Origin: Gammaproteobacteria bacterium
GTDB taxonomy: Bacteria; Pseudomonadota; Gammaproteobacteria; Steroidobacterales; JABDKV01
Assembly: GCA_024638445.1 (NCBI GenBank)
Contig: JAHEKH010000003.1
Location: 24,528 to 63,768 of the forward strand
Direction of reading: 5' to 3'
DNA: 39,241 nt
Within the stretch, counting starts at the first letter, position 1; each line of letters begins with the position of its first letter. The translations under genes and the position numbers were made by a program. The notes under the pieces were generated by a model. That model made no database searches. It saw only the letters and a program-made list of their open reading frames with translations, and was not told the origin of the DNA. Positions 8,255-16,542 of this stretch are shown here, piece after piece.

Positions 8255-9406
8255 ATGACCGACCAGACTGAAACCAAGACCGCGGTGCAGACCGACACGA
8301 CTGTCGGCACCACCTCGCTGACCGTGCCGGGAATCAAGAACGAGATCGTCGCTTATGCCGAATCGGAGGGCGAAGACCGCGCAAAGATAGAGCAACTGAT
8401 CACCGAGCTGGACCTGCGCGACAGCAACTCGATCATCTTCTTTGGCAGCAAGGCACAGGAACAGCTCACGACGGTATCCGACAAGATGCTCGAGGGCGTC
8501 AAGAACAAGGACGTCGGCGCTGCCGGTGATTCGCTAAGCGACATGGTTGCCACCCTGCGCGGCTTCGACACCGACCCGCTCGAAAAACCGGGTTTCTTTG
8601 CCCGCCTTTTCGGTAAAGCCAAGCCAGTGGTCAAGTTCCTGCAGCGCTACGAGACCGTGCGCCGGCAGATCGACAAGATCAGCAACGATCTCGACGGTCA
8701 CAAGACCCTGCTGCTGACCGATATCACCATGCTCGACCGTCTTTACGACGCTAATCTCGAGTACTTCCACGCGCTGGAGCTGTACATCGCGGCCGGCGAG
8801 GAGCGGCTGCGACGTCTCGACACCGAAGAGATTCCGGCCCTGGAACGTGAAACGGCCAGCTCCGACGAAGTCATCAAGGCCCAGGAGCTGCGCGATCTGC
8901 GCAGCGCCCGTGACGACCTGGAGCGACGCGTCCACGACCTGCGGCTGACCCGCCAGGTCACGATGCAAAGCCTGCCCGGTATCCGCCTGGTGCAGGAAAA
9001 CGACAAGGGGCTGGTGACCAAGATCAACTCGGTGATGGCCAACACGATCCCGCTGTGGCGTCAGCAGCTGGCCACCGCGGTAACGATTTACCGGTCCGGC
9101 CAGGCCGCCAAGAGCGTCAAGGCCGCCACCGATCTGACCAACGAACTGCTCGAGTCCACCTCGGAGTCGCTCAAGACGGCCAACGCGGAGACTCGCAGGC
9201 AGCTGGAACGCGGTATCGTCGACGTCGAGTCGGTCAAGAAAGCGAACCAGAACCTGATCGATACGATCGAAGAGAGCCTGCAGATTGCCGACGAAGGCAA
9301 GCGTGCCCGCGCAGAGGCGGTCACCCAGCTGCAGGAGATGGAAACGCAATTGCGTGAAACACTGGCGGCGGCCTCTGCGCGCGCCAGCGGCAAGACGGGG
9401 AGCTGA
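8255..9406 (+). CDS. TelA-family toxic anion resistance protein
   Basis: The 383-residue, almost entirely helical protein fits the TelA (tellurite/toxic anion resistance) family: an N-terminal variable tail, then DSNSIIFFGSKAQEQL (about 56-71), the conserved region with FFARLFGKAKPVVKFLQRYE, and the closing coiled coil with repeated helices to about residue 375. TelA proteins are linked to resistance to tellurite, some colicins and cell-wall antibiotics, but their molecular action is unresolved. It follows the XpaC-like gene by 22 bases and precedes the SPFH gene by 2 bases, so the three are surely one operon. Confidence 0.9.
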   Translation: MTDQTETKTAVQTDTTVGTTSLTVPGIKNEIVAYAESEGEDRAKIEQLITELDLRDSNSIIFFGSKAQEQLTTVSDKMLEGVKNKDVGAAGDSLSDMVATLRGFDTDPLEKPGFFARLFGKAKPVVKFLQRYETVRRQIDKISNDLDGHKTLLLTDITMLDRLYDANLEYFHALELYIAAGEERLRRLDTEEIPALERETASSDEVIKAQELRDLRSARDDLERRVHDLRLTRQVTMQSLPGIRLVQENDKGLVTKINSVMANTIPLWRQQLATAVTIYRSGQAAKSVKAATDLTNELLESTSESLKTANAETRRQLERGIVDVESVKKANQNLIDTIEESLQIADEGKRARAEAVTQLQEMETQLRETLAAASARASGKTGS

Positions 9407-9408
9407 TC

Positions 9409-10524
9409 ATGGCATTCTGGGACAAGTTACTCGGCGAATTCGTCGACGTCATCGAGTGGACGGATTCGACCACCGATACAATGGTGTATCGCTTCGAGCG
9501 CTACGGCAACGAGATCAAGTACGGTGCGATGCTGACGGTGCGTGAGTCACAGATCGCCGTATTCCTCAACGAAGGACAGATCGCCGACGTGTTCGAGCCC
9601 GGGCTGTACAAGCTCGACACCAACAACCTGCCGATCCTGACAACGCTGCAGAGCTGGCCGCACGGCTTCAACAGCCCGTTCAAGGCCGAAGTTTATTACT
9701 TCAACATGCGCCAGTTCACCGACCTCAAGTGGGGCACCAAGAACCCGGTGATGATGCGTGACAAGGAGTTTGGCCCGGTGCGTCTGCGCGCCTTTGGCAC
9801 CTACGTGGTATCGATCGACGATCCCGTGACTTTCCTGAAAGAAGTCGTCGGCACCGACGGCCGCTTCACCACCGACGAGATCACCGCCCAGCTGCGTAAC
9901 CACATCGTGTCGTGGTTCGCCTCGTCGCTGGGCGAATCAGGCATCCCGATACTGGACCTCGCCGCCAACTATGACGACCTCAGCGATTTTGTCACCAACA
10001 GGATCGCACCCGAGTTCGCCAATTACGGCCTGAAGCTGCGCAAGCTGCTGGTGGAGAACATCTCGCTGCCGTCGGAAGTCGAACAGGCGCTCGACAAGCG
10101 TACGAGCATGGGCATGATCGGCAACCTGCGCGATTACGCGACCTTCCAGGCGGCCGAAGCCATGAAGGCCGCGGCGGAAAACCCGGCCGGTGGCGGTGCC
10201 GCCGCCGGTATGGGCATGGGCATGGGTTTTGGCATGGCCAAGCAGATGGTCGACACGATGTCGGCCAGCACCGGCATGGCCGGCAGCGGTGGCGGCGCGA
10301 CGCCCCCGCCGGTTCCGACCGAGACGCCGTGGTATGTGGCCGTCGAAGGACACCAGACCGGCCCGTTCAACAAGGCCGAGCTGCGGCACAAGCTGGAAAC
10401 CGGCGATGTCGGCCGGGACTCGCTGGTGTGGCGCCAGGGGCTGGAGGAATGGACCCGCGCCGAACAGGTCGACGAGCTGGCCGCAATCTTCGCGCAAATG
10501 CCGCCACCGGTGCCGAAGGGCTGA
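9409..10524 (+). CDS. SPFH-domain protein with C-terminal GYF_2 domain
   Basis: The 371-residue product is related to the YdjI-type SPFH (virion core-like) proteins: residues about 25-245 carry the SPFH beta-helical domain (VRESQIAVFLNEGQ, FGPVRLRAFGTYVVSIDDP). A glycine/methionine-rich linker follows (about 260-300, GMGMGMGFGM), then a GYF_2 (DUF4339) domain at about 307-362, recognisable by WYVAVEGHQTGPF and LVWRQGLEEWT. SPFH proteins form oligomeric membrane-bound scaffolds; GYF_2 domains bind proline-rich peptides. The protein itself ends in PPPVP-type proline runs (also at 299-302), which could be ligands for the GYF domain of a neighbouring subunit; that is inference. Confidence 0.88.
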   Translation: MAFWDKLLGEFVDVIEWTDSTTDTMVYRFERYGNEIKYGAMLTVRESQIAVFLNEGQIADVFEPGLYKLDTNNLPILTTLQSWPHGFNSPFKAEVYYFNMRQFTDLKWGTKNPVMMRDKEFGPVRLRAFGTYVVSIDDPVTFLKEVVGTDGRFTTDEITAQLRNHIVSWFASSLGESGIPILDLAANYDDLSDFVTNRIAPEFANYGLKLRKLLVENISLPSEVEQALDKRTSMGMIGNLRDYATFQAAEAMKAAAENPAGGGAAAGMGMGMGFGMAKQMVDTMSASTGMAGSGGGATPPPVPTETPWYVAVEGHQTGPFNKAELRHKLETGDVGRDSLVWRQGLEEWTRAEQVDELAAIFAQMPPPVPKG

Positions 10525-10544
10525 GCCGGACGGCGAACTAACCC

Positions 10545-11663
10545 GTGCCACGCGAGCGACGCGCGCCGGGCACCGATCAGTTTCCCTGCGAACGCTGCGG
10601 TGCGCTGCAGACCTATCAGCCGGGTACGGAGCAGATCGAGTGCCCCTACTGTGGTCACGTCACCGAGATCGATTCCGGTGGCGAGATCATTCGTGAATAC
10701 GCGTTTCGTGAAGCGCTGTCGGAACTGGCGCATGCCCCGCCAGCGGAGGAGCTGCGCACCACCCAGTGCGTGTCCTGTGCCGCGGAGTTCGACCTGGGCG
10801 CACACATCCATTCCGGCGAGTGCCCGTTTTGCGGCACACCGGTGGTCGAAGGCACCGGGACCGAGCGGCATATCAAGCCGGAATCGCTGCTGCCGTTCGA
10901 GATTGACGAGCAGACGGCCTTTGCCAGCTTCAGGAAGTGGCTGGGCAAGCTGTGGTTCGCTCCCGGCTCGCTGAAACGCTACGCCGAAGGCGATGCCCGC
11001 CTGACCGGCGTCTACGTGCCGTACTGGACCTACGACAGCCAGACTCACAGTCGCTACACCGGGCAGCGCGGCACCGTGTATTACGTACCGCAGCGCTACA
11101 CGACCGTGGTCAACGGCCGCCAGGTCACCCGCACCCGCCAGGTGCAGAAGATCCGCTGGATGCCGGTGGCCGGGCGGGTTTCACGTTTCTTCGATGACGT
11201 GCTGGTCGGCGCCAGCCGCTCGCTGCCGCGCAAAATCACCGACCGGCTTGCGCCGTGGGACCTGCAGAACCTCGTGCCCTACGACGAACGCTATCTCAGC
11301 GGTTTTCGCAGCGAGGCCTACCAGGTGGGGCTCGACGAGGGCTTCAAGACCGCCGTCCGAATCATGGAACGGATCATCCGCCAGGACGTCGCCCGCGACA
11401 TCGGTGGCGACCGCCAGCGCATCACCTCGCTGCAGACCGACCACAGCAACACCTCGTTCAAGCACCTGCTGCTGCCGGTCTGGTCAGCGGCGTTTCGTTT
11501 CAAGGGCAAGGTCTACCGCTTCGTGGTCAACGGCCGCACCGGCAAGGTGCAGGGCGAGCGGCCCTACAGCAAGATCAAGCTGGCGCTGGCGGGCATCGCT
11601 ATTGCGATCGTGGTGTTGCTGGTCGTTATCTTCGGCAACGAGAGCGGCATCATCACCTATTAA
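10545..11663 (+). CDS. Double zinc-ribbon membrane protein (YdjG-like)
   Basis: The 372-residue product has two zinc ribbons: C15-x2-C18 with C33-x2-C36, and C75-x2-C78 with C93-x2-C96. A long beta-rich region follows (YVPYWTYDSQTHSRYTGQRG), and one membrane helix lies near the C-terminus (about 345-365). This order matches YdjG-type proteins, often mis-annotated as PriA-like helicases; there is no helicase motif here. In Bacillus, YdjG stands beside the SPFH protein YdjI, as it does here. The start is GTG at 10545. It closes the operon: its TAA overlaps the TAA of the convergent gene in the bases TTAA (11660-11663). Confidence 0.82.
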   Translation: MPRERRAPGTDQFPCERCGALQTYQPGTEQIECPYCGHVTEIDSGGEIIREYAFREALSELAHAPPAEELRTTQCVSCAAEFDLGAHIHSGECPFCGTPVVEGTGTERHIKPESLLPFEIDEQTAFASFRKWLGKLWFAPGSLKRYAEGDARLTGVYVPYWTYDSQTHSRYTGQRGTVYYVPQRYTTVVNGRQVTRTRQVQKIRWMPVAGRVSRFFDDVLVGASRSLPRKITDRLAPWDLQNLVPYDERYLSGFRSEAYQVGLDEGFKTAVRIMERIIRQDVARDIGGDRQRITSLQTDHSNTSFKHLLLPVWSAAFRFKGKVYRFVVNGRTGKVQGERPYSKIKLALAGIAIAIVVLLVVIFGNESGIITY

Positions 11664-12364
11664 CCGCGTCCGCCCCCGAAACGCGAGTGGAACCCGGTTG
11701 CCCCCCAGGCGACGGCGGTCAGCGGAAAAAACAGCACCAGCAGGAGCGAGAAATTCCACTCGATGATTCGCTCCCAGGTAACCATGTCCCCGGTAAACCA
11801 GGGCGCCGGTATCACCGATAACCCCAGCAGCATCATGCCGGCACACAGCGCGAGCTTGGCGACGAGGATCCAGCGTGGCAACGCCCAGGCGCCACTGTCG
11901 CTGAGCGCCTGGATCCGGCTGACCAGCAGCAGCTGGCCAAAAAGGGTCCCGGCCAGGTAACCGACGACGCCGATGCGTCGCTGGATCGCGAACCACTCGC
12001 CGATGTGACCCACTACAGTCGTGTAATAGACCAGGAAGACGGCGGCAAACAGCCCCATCCAGGGCAGCGCCTTGCGACGGCGGGAGTTGTCACCATGAAC
12101 CTGCAGCCAGCGCGCCGCCAGGTACCAGTAGACGACCATGAACACGGCTGCGCTGATCATCGTTCCTTCATAGATAAAGCTGCCCGGCGGATTGCGGCCG
12201 GTGGCGCTCACCGATGTGCAGCCGTCGAGATAGGGAAAGCACTGGGGCACATGACCGGCGCCGGCAGACAGGACATAGGCGACGTTCGCGCCGACCAGCG
12301 GCAACAGCCCCGCCAGCACGGCGACAGCCAGGACCGGGTAATCGGGTCGTTTGTAGCCGCTCAT
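11660..12364 (-). CDS. Frag1/DRAM/Sfk1-like six-helix membrane protein
   Basis: The 234-residue product has about six membrane segments and almost no soluble domain. The first helix pair is joined by an outer loop containing CFPYLDGCTS and then GRNPPGSFIYEG; this FPY...PP arrangement followed by a helix starting near the E resembles the Frag1/DRAM/Sfk1 family, whose bacterial members have no known role. The start at ATG 12364 is preferred to one 144 bases upstream because it begins directly before the first membrane helix (MSGYKRPDYPVLAVAV). It converges on the zinc-ribbon gene with overlapping stops and no terminator. Confidence 0.65.
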   Translation of the reverse strand: MSGYKRPDYPVLAVAVLAGLLPLVGANVAYVLSAGAGHVPQCFPYLDGCTSVSATGRNPPGSFIYEGTMISAAVFMVVYWYLAARWLQVHGDNSRRRKALPWMGLFAAVFLVYYTTVVGHIGEWFAIQRRIGVVGYLAGTLFGQLLLVSRIQALSDSGAWALPRWILVAKLALCAGMMLLGLSVIPAPWFTGDMVTWERIIEWNFSLLLVLFFPLTAVAWGATGFHSRFGGGRG

Positions 12365-12498
12365 GGCTTCATTATCCGGTAAGCCCGGCGCACCGCAAAG
12401 CGGCGACCGCTGCACCTCATGCCCGGGCGACGCTTTTCTGTGCAGGTTGCCCAGTTGCCGCGATATCGCCAAACCGGGCGGGCGGCCATACTGGCGCC

Positions 12499-12807
12499 AT
12501 GAACGCATTCAGGCGCGGCGGACCCGAGGCGCTGAAAAAACTGCTGGAGCTGTCCCGGCTGAACGATCCCGCGGGCAACATTCCGCATCACTTTGTCTGC
12601 GACGGCAGAATCAAGACCATTTACGTAACCGCGGAACAACGCCAGGCGCTGGCCGACGGCACGCTGGCTATTGTCGTCCTGGATCGCTACCACCTGGTGC
12701 CGCTGGCCGTGGCGCAACGCATACAGTCGCTCGGTAAATGGATAACCGTCGTGACAACTGACGACTGCAGCGCTCGCGATGACGTGCCGGATCACCTGAT
12801 CTGGTGA
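12499..12807 (+). CDS. Short DUF2058 protein (C-terminal domain only)
   Basis: The 102-residue product matches the C-terminal half of DUF2058 proteins such as E. coli YaiL: HHFVCDGRIKTIYVT, then LADGTLAIVVLDRYHLVPLA and a VAQRI helix. Full-length members have about 80 more N-terminal residues, lysine-rich and helical, which are missing here; only MNAFRRGGPEALKKLLEL precedes the domain. In-frame codons continue upstream of the ATG but do not resemble the missing half. It may be a naturally short paralogue. The family is described as nucleic-acid associated, without a firm function. Confidence 0.75.
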   Translation: MNAFRRGGPEALKKLLELSRLNDPAGNIPHHFVCDGRIKTIYVTAEQRQALADGTLAIVVLDRYHLVPLAVAQRIQSLGKWITVVTTDDCSARDDVPDHLIW

Positions 12808-13013
12808 TCAACCGAAACACCTGTATTTGCAGCAGCAACCGGGCACACCTTGACATAAGTGGAGAATCCGGCGCCACAACGTGATGCGCTTCACGAAGCA
12901 AAAACTTATGTTCGATTACGCGTTGCGCAAAACACAAAGCTGGTCACAGCAAGCCGCGTTTCGTGCTGATAAGTTTACTCGTGTTCCGTCAAACCCTACG
13001 AGTAACGCTGAAG

Positions 13014-13490
13014 ATGAAGAAAGCCGGCCTGTTGATTGTAATGATTTCGCTCGCCTCCACGGCGCAGGCGGACTTGTTCGAAGCCCGGCAGGCGGACGGT
13101 GTTCGCAGCTTCAGCGATCGCACGGCAACCACTGCTTCAGCAACGCGGCACAACCGCGCCATCACCAATCCGCTAAAGGCAGAGATGCTGCCTGGCGTGT
13201 GGCACGCAACGTCGCACGATGGACGCCGCACCGAGTTGCAGCTCAAGGCCAACGGCTCGTTTGTCTTCGACCAGACCAGCGACAACACCCGGCTGTATAT
13301 GTGCGGTATGTGGGAAGGCAGCACCAGCGCGCTGCAGCTGACGGTTAACGCACTCAAGCAGCAGCACGCCAACGGCGACATCGAGCAGACGACCGGCAGC
13401 TATTCCGACGAAGCGCGTATTCTCACCGCGCAGCGCGACCGCATCATCGTCCGGCTCAACGGCGAAACCCTGGTCTTCGACCGCTCCTGA
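13014..13490 (+). CDS. Small secreted protein of unknown function
   Basis: The 158-residue product has a clear signal peptide (MKKAGLLIVMISLASTAQA, cleaved before DLFEARQ). The mature part begins with a DUF4124-like hint (FEARQADGVRSFSDR), then forms a likely beta sandwich (GVWHATSHDGRRTELQLKAN, YMCGMWEGSTSALQLTV, IIVRLNGETLVFDRS) that resembles lipocalin-like stress or copper-resistance domains only in outline. An upstream GTG at 12963 is possible but would put extra residues before the signal peptide. The 206 bases before it are less GC-rich than their surroundings and show a TTGACA at 12850 without a good -10 box. Confidence 0.6.
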   Translation: MKKAGLLIVMISLASTAQADLFEARQADGVRSFSDRTATTASATRHNRAITNPLKAEMLPGVWHATSHDGRRTELQLKANGSFVFDQTSDNTRLYMCGMWEGSTSALQLTVNALKQQHANGDIEQTTGSYSDEARILTAQRDRIIVRLNGETLVFDRS

Positions 13491-13566
13491 CACCCCACTA
13501 CGATTGACGCGACACGCAGGATCGCTTTAGCCGCGACCCCGAGCGCGTACGGATTGTTACTGGATA

Positions 13567-13690
13567 ATCGCGGACTGTTCCTGCGAACGCGTCTGCGATG
13601 GCCTCCGAGAGACAGCTGTCGGTGCTTCTTTCTGGTGACTAACTTCCCCCCGGAACCAAAAAGAAGTGCCGGCAGCTGTCTCGCGCAATC
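13567..13690 (+). repeat. Hairpin repeat, single copy A
   Basis: This copy starts with the leader ATCGCGGACTGTTCCTGCG and carries a 28-bp stem: arm 13609-13636 and arm 13655-13682, with an 18-base loop. Twenty-four positions are Watson-Crick, three are G-T and one is A-C. Related copies lie at 26286-26748 and 39128-39241. Downstream, 13711-13730 (CGCTTGCAGCCGCTCCTACG) is another leader-like fragment. Confidence 0.85.
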
Positions 13691-13728
13691 CTTGAACAAG
13701 TCCCCGGGGTCGCCGCTTGCAGCCGCTC

Positions 13729-14505
13729 CTACGATGCAAGGAACTCCAGCAACAGGTCGTTAACTTCACCGGGCCGCTCGAGGTGCACGGCGTGACGGGC
13801 ACCGGCGATAGTGACCAACCGGGCATCGGGAAACATCGCCGCGTACCCCGCCTTTTCTTCCGGACGGGTGTAATCCAGCTCAGCGGCGATAAAGAGCACC
13901 GGCACGGCAATTCCACCGACCTGGTCGGCCACCGTCCACCCGGCGATAGCTTTCAGGGACTGCATGTAAGGCCCGATGTCGTTGCGAAACCGGCCCCTGA
14001 GTTTCTCCCGCAGCTCGCGGTTTGCCCGGCCGGGAAAATTCCGCCGCAGCTGGATCGCGGCTTCGCGGTTGAGACCCAGCGTTCGCGTCAGCACGGTACG
14101 GCTCAGTACCAGCATCCGTTTCCTGAGCGTATCGATTTCAAAACTGGGCTGGCTGTTAATCAACACGAGGCTGCGCAGACGCTCGGGCCGGTCCACGGCA
14201 AACTGCAGCGATACTGCGCCACCCATCGAGATACCGCAGACATGACACCGGTCAATGCCGAGATGATCGAGTAACGCGTCCAGGTCTTCGGCAAACAAGC
14301 CGATCGAATAAGGCCCCTCCGGGCGCTCGGATTGGCCGAATCCGCGAAGACAGGGCGCGATGACGCGGTACCGGCTGGCGAGCGCCGGCACCTGGCAGGC
14401 CCAGTCGGCGCTGCCGGTCCCCAGACCGTGCACGAGCAACACCGGATCGCCCCGACCCTCGTCCTCGTAATGCAGCGTTATTCCGTTGACTGTCGCTTTG
14501 GGCAC
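13729..14505 (-). CDS. Alpha/beta hydrolase
   Basis: This 258-residue hydrolase has the full fold and catalytic triad: oxyanion-hole motif HGLG (27-30), nucleophile S93 in GISMGG, acid D211 in AELDYT, and H238 in GARHAVH. The acid after strand 6 and the ERPGEVN tail resemble the group of BioH/3-oxoadipate enol-lactonase hydrolases, but the substrate cannot be told. The start is GTG at 14505, because GGAAAGG lies 6 bases upstream and the protein then begins PKATVNGITLHYEDEG, which is typical; a longer GTG start at 14559 is less likely. No signal peptide, so cytoplasmic. It diverges from the gene at 14565. Confidence 0.88.
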   Translation of the reverse strand: MPKATVNGITLHYEDEGRGDPVLLVHGLGTGSADWACQVPALASRYRVIAPCLRGFGQSERPEGPYSIGLFAEDLDALLDHLGIDRCHVCGISMGGAVSLQFAVDRPERLRSLVLINSQPSFEIDTLRKRMLVLSRTVLTRTLGLNREAAIQLRRNFPGRANRELREKLRGRFRNDIGPYMQSLKAIAGWTVADQVGGIAVPVLFIAAELDYTRPEEKAGYAAMFPDARLVTIAGARHAVHLERPGEVNDLLLEFLAS

Positions 14506-14564
14506 TGGCAACCTTTCCGATTCGTCCTGAATGTACACCAGCCCGGTGTCCGGAATCACCCGAC

Positions 14565-14969
14565 GTGATCGACGAAAACGACAAAGCGTTTCGACAGGGC
14601 GTCGAGGCCTGCGACTGGCCGGCCGGCAGCTTTGGCCATAAAGACCATATCCGGCTGGCCTGGATTTACCTGCAGGAGCACCCGGTCGCCGTCGCCACGG
14701 ACCGGTGCCGCGAGACCCTCAGCCGTTTTGCCGCCTTTCACGGCGATCACGAGAAGTACCACGACACCCTGACCGTCGCCTTCATGAAGCTGATTGCGCA
14801 GCATGTCGCCGAAACGCCACCGGACGAGACCTGGGAGGAGTTCAGGGCCCGGGTCAGGCCCCTGTTTGAATCTGCCAGGGAGCTCATCGCGGCCCACTAC
14901 AGCCCCGACCGGCTGGGCGATCCCGCCGCACGGGCCGGCTACCTGCCACCGGACCGCAAACCCCTCTAG
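14565..14969 (+). CDS. Conserved hypothetical protein with HxDHxR motif
   Basis: The 134-residue soluble protein starts at GTG 14565. Its clearest feature is GSFGHKDHIRLAWIYLQEHP (22-41) followed by a second histidine cluster FHGDHEKYHDTLT (58-70), which together look like a helical metal or ligand site. I recall similar H-x-DH-x-RLAW proteins annotated only as hypothetical. It is the first gene of the long plus-strand run ending at 20220, separated from the gamma-glutamyltransferase by 55 bases. The function is not known. Confidence 0.65.
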   Translation: MIDENDKAFRQGVEACDWPAGSFGHKDHIRLAWIYLQEHPVAVATDRCRETLSRFAAFHGDHEKYHDTLTVAFMKLIAQHVAETPPDETWEEFRARVRPLFESARELIAAHYSPDRLGDPAARAGYLPPDRKPL

Positions 14970-15024
14970 TCGCTCGCCCCGCCGGGTGGTTAACCTGCCG
15001 CGGCTGCTCCGGTATCGTAGCCGC

Positions 15025-16542
15025 ATGAGTCGTGTCGCTGTTGCCGCCAGTTCCGCTATCGCCGCCGAGGCCGGTGCCGAGATTGCCCGCCAGGGCGGCA
15101 ATGCCGTCGATGCAGCCATCGCCGCAGCCATGGTCTCGATGACTACCGAGCCCGGTGTCGTGTCGCTGGCAGCCGGTGGTTTCATGACGGTATGGCCCGC
15201 CGATAAAAAACCCGTTGTGCTCGACGGCGCCCTGCAGATGCCAGGCAAGGGCGCCGACGAAGAACGATTTGGTCAGGGTGCCTGGCCGGTGGACCTGTCG
15301 TATGGCGGCGGCATCTCTACCGTTATCGGTCATGGCTCAGTGGCAGTGCCAGGCGGATTGGCGATGCTCGAGCAGGGCTGGCGCAGCTACGGCCGGCTGC
15401 CGTGGAAAAACCTGGTCGAACCAGCCTGCGGCCACGCCCGCGACGGTTTTCCCCTCCCACAGCCCTCGTACAACTATCTGGTTCACAGCGGCACCAGTAT
15501 TTTTGGATGGCACGAAGACAGTCGCCGCGCCCTGTTCGACGGCGCGCGTCTGCGCACCGCCGGCGAAACCATCCATGTCCCGCATCTCGCCGACACGCTC
15601 GATTGCATCGCCGGCGAAGGCGCTGCCGCGATGTATTCCGGCGACATCGCCAGACTCATCGTCGCTGACGTGGAAGCAAACGACGGTCTGCTGACCGCCG
15701 CCGACCTGGCGGAATACGAACCGCTGCTGCGGGAGCCGCTGACCCGGCGTCTCGGCAACTGGACCATCGCCACCAATCCACCGCCGGCAGTCGGCGGGGC
15801 TGCGCTGTGTGCCCTGCTCATGCTGATGGGCGATCAGCCACGCAACGGCTGGTCGGCGGGTGACGTTGCGCGGGCCGCCGCCGCCCAGCGGGCGGTGTTC
15901 GGCTATCGCCGCGATCACCTCGACCTCAGCGATGACGTGGCGGCCGACGCGGAAACATTACTGGCCTTGTGCGCGCAACAACCCCAGGCCCTGTTGTCGC
16001 CCTCGACCATCCACGTGTCGGCGGTCGACGAAGACGGGCTAGCCTGCTCGGCAACCCTGTCGTCGGGCTATAGCGCCGGCGTGATGCCGCCGGGAACCGG
16101 TATCTGGCTCAACAACGGTCTTGGCGAACTGGAATTGAACCGCCGCGGGCTGGTGCCGGGGCCGCCGGGCACCCTGCTGCCGTCGAATATGGCGCCCTCA
16201 GTGGCGCGTAGCGATGACGGCGCGATGCTGGCCATCGGCTCACCAGGCGCCGACCGCATCACAACGGCCATCATGATGACGATGCTCAACTTCGTGCGCC
16301 TGCAGATGCCGCTCGAAGACGCAATCGAGTGCCCCCGGCTGCATGTCGAGTTCCGTGAAGACGGACCGCGGATTGCGATCGAACCGGAACTGGACAGCGG
16401 CGAATGCGACATGCCGGTTCGCCGCTACGACGAGCTGTCGATGTTTTTCGGCGGGGTCGGCGCCGCACTTCAGGCCGCTGACGGGTCACTGCTGGCGGCC
16501 TCCGACAGCCGGCGCACCGGTGGCGCCCGGGTGGATGGATGA
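15025..16542 (+). CDS. Gamma-glutamyltransferase family protein, without signal peptide
   Basis: This 505-residue Ntn-hydrolase matches gamma-glutamyltransferases: start region AAEAGAEIARQGGNAVDAA (13-31), nucleophile T328 at the predicted self-cleavage site (PSTIHVSAVDEDG), PPGTGIWLNN (355-364) and the gamma-glutamyl site SNMAPS (387-392). It should transfer or hydrolyse gamma-glutamyl groups. Two points are odd: classical GGTs are exported, but this one has no signal peptide, and the usual TTH is TIH. Members of the wider family include acylases, so the substrate is open. The ATG at 15025 fits the family start. The stop overlaps the next start as ATGA. Confidence 0.85.
   Translation: MSRVAVAASSAIAAEAGAEIARQGGNAVDAAIAAAMVSMTTEPGVVSLAAGGFMTVWPADKKPVVLDGALQMPGKGADEERFGQGAWPVDLSYGGGISTVIGHGSVAVPGGLAMLEQGWRSYGRLPWKNLVEPACGHARDGFPLPQPSYNYLVHSGTSIFGWHEDSRRALFDGARLRTAGETIHVPHLADTLDCIAGEGAAAMYSGDIARLIVADVEANDGLLTAADLAEYEPLLREPLTRRLGNWTIATNPPPAVGGAALCALLMLMGDQPRNGWSAGDVARAAAAQRAVFGYRRDHLDLSDDVAADAETLLALCAQQPQALLSPSTIHVSAVDEDGLACSATLSSGYSAGVMPPGTGIWLNNGLGELELNRRGLVPGPPGTLLPSNMAPSVARSDDGAMLAIGSPGADRITTAIMMTMLNFVRLQMPLEDAIECPRLHVEFREDGPRIAIEPELDSGECDMPVRRYDELSMFFGGVGAALQAADGSLLAASDSRRTGGARVDG

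Noticed and set aside
10545-11663. PriA-like helicase
   Set aside because: Only the zinc ribbons resemble PriA; there is no Walker A or helicase motif and a membrane helix is present.
12850-12855. TTGACA box as promoter of the small secreted protein
   Set aside because: No -10-like hexamer lies 15-19 bases downstream (the place reads GCCACA).
12881-13348. 155-codon open frame overlapping the small secreted protein
   Set aside because: The overlapping frame at 13014 has a clear signal peptide; this one gives an Arg/Gly/His-rich product without features.
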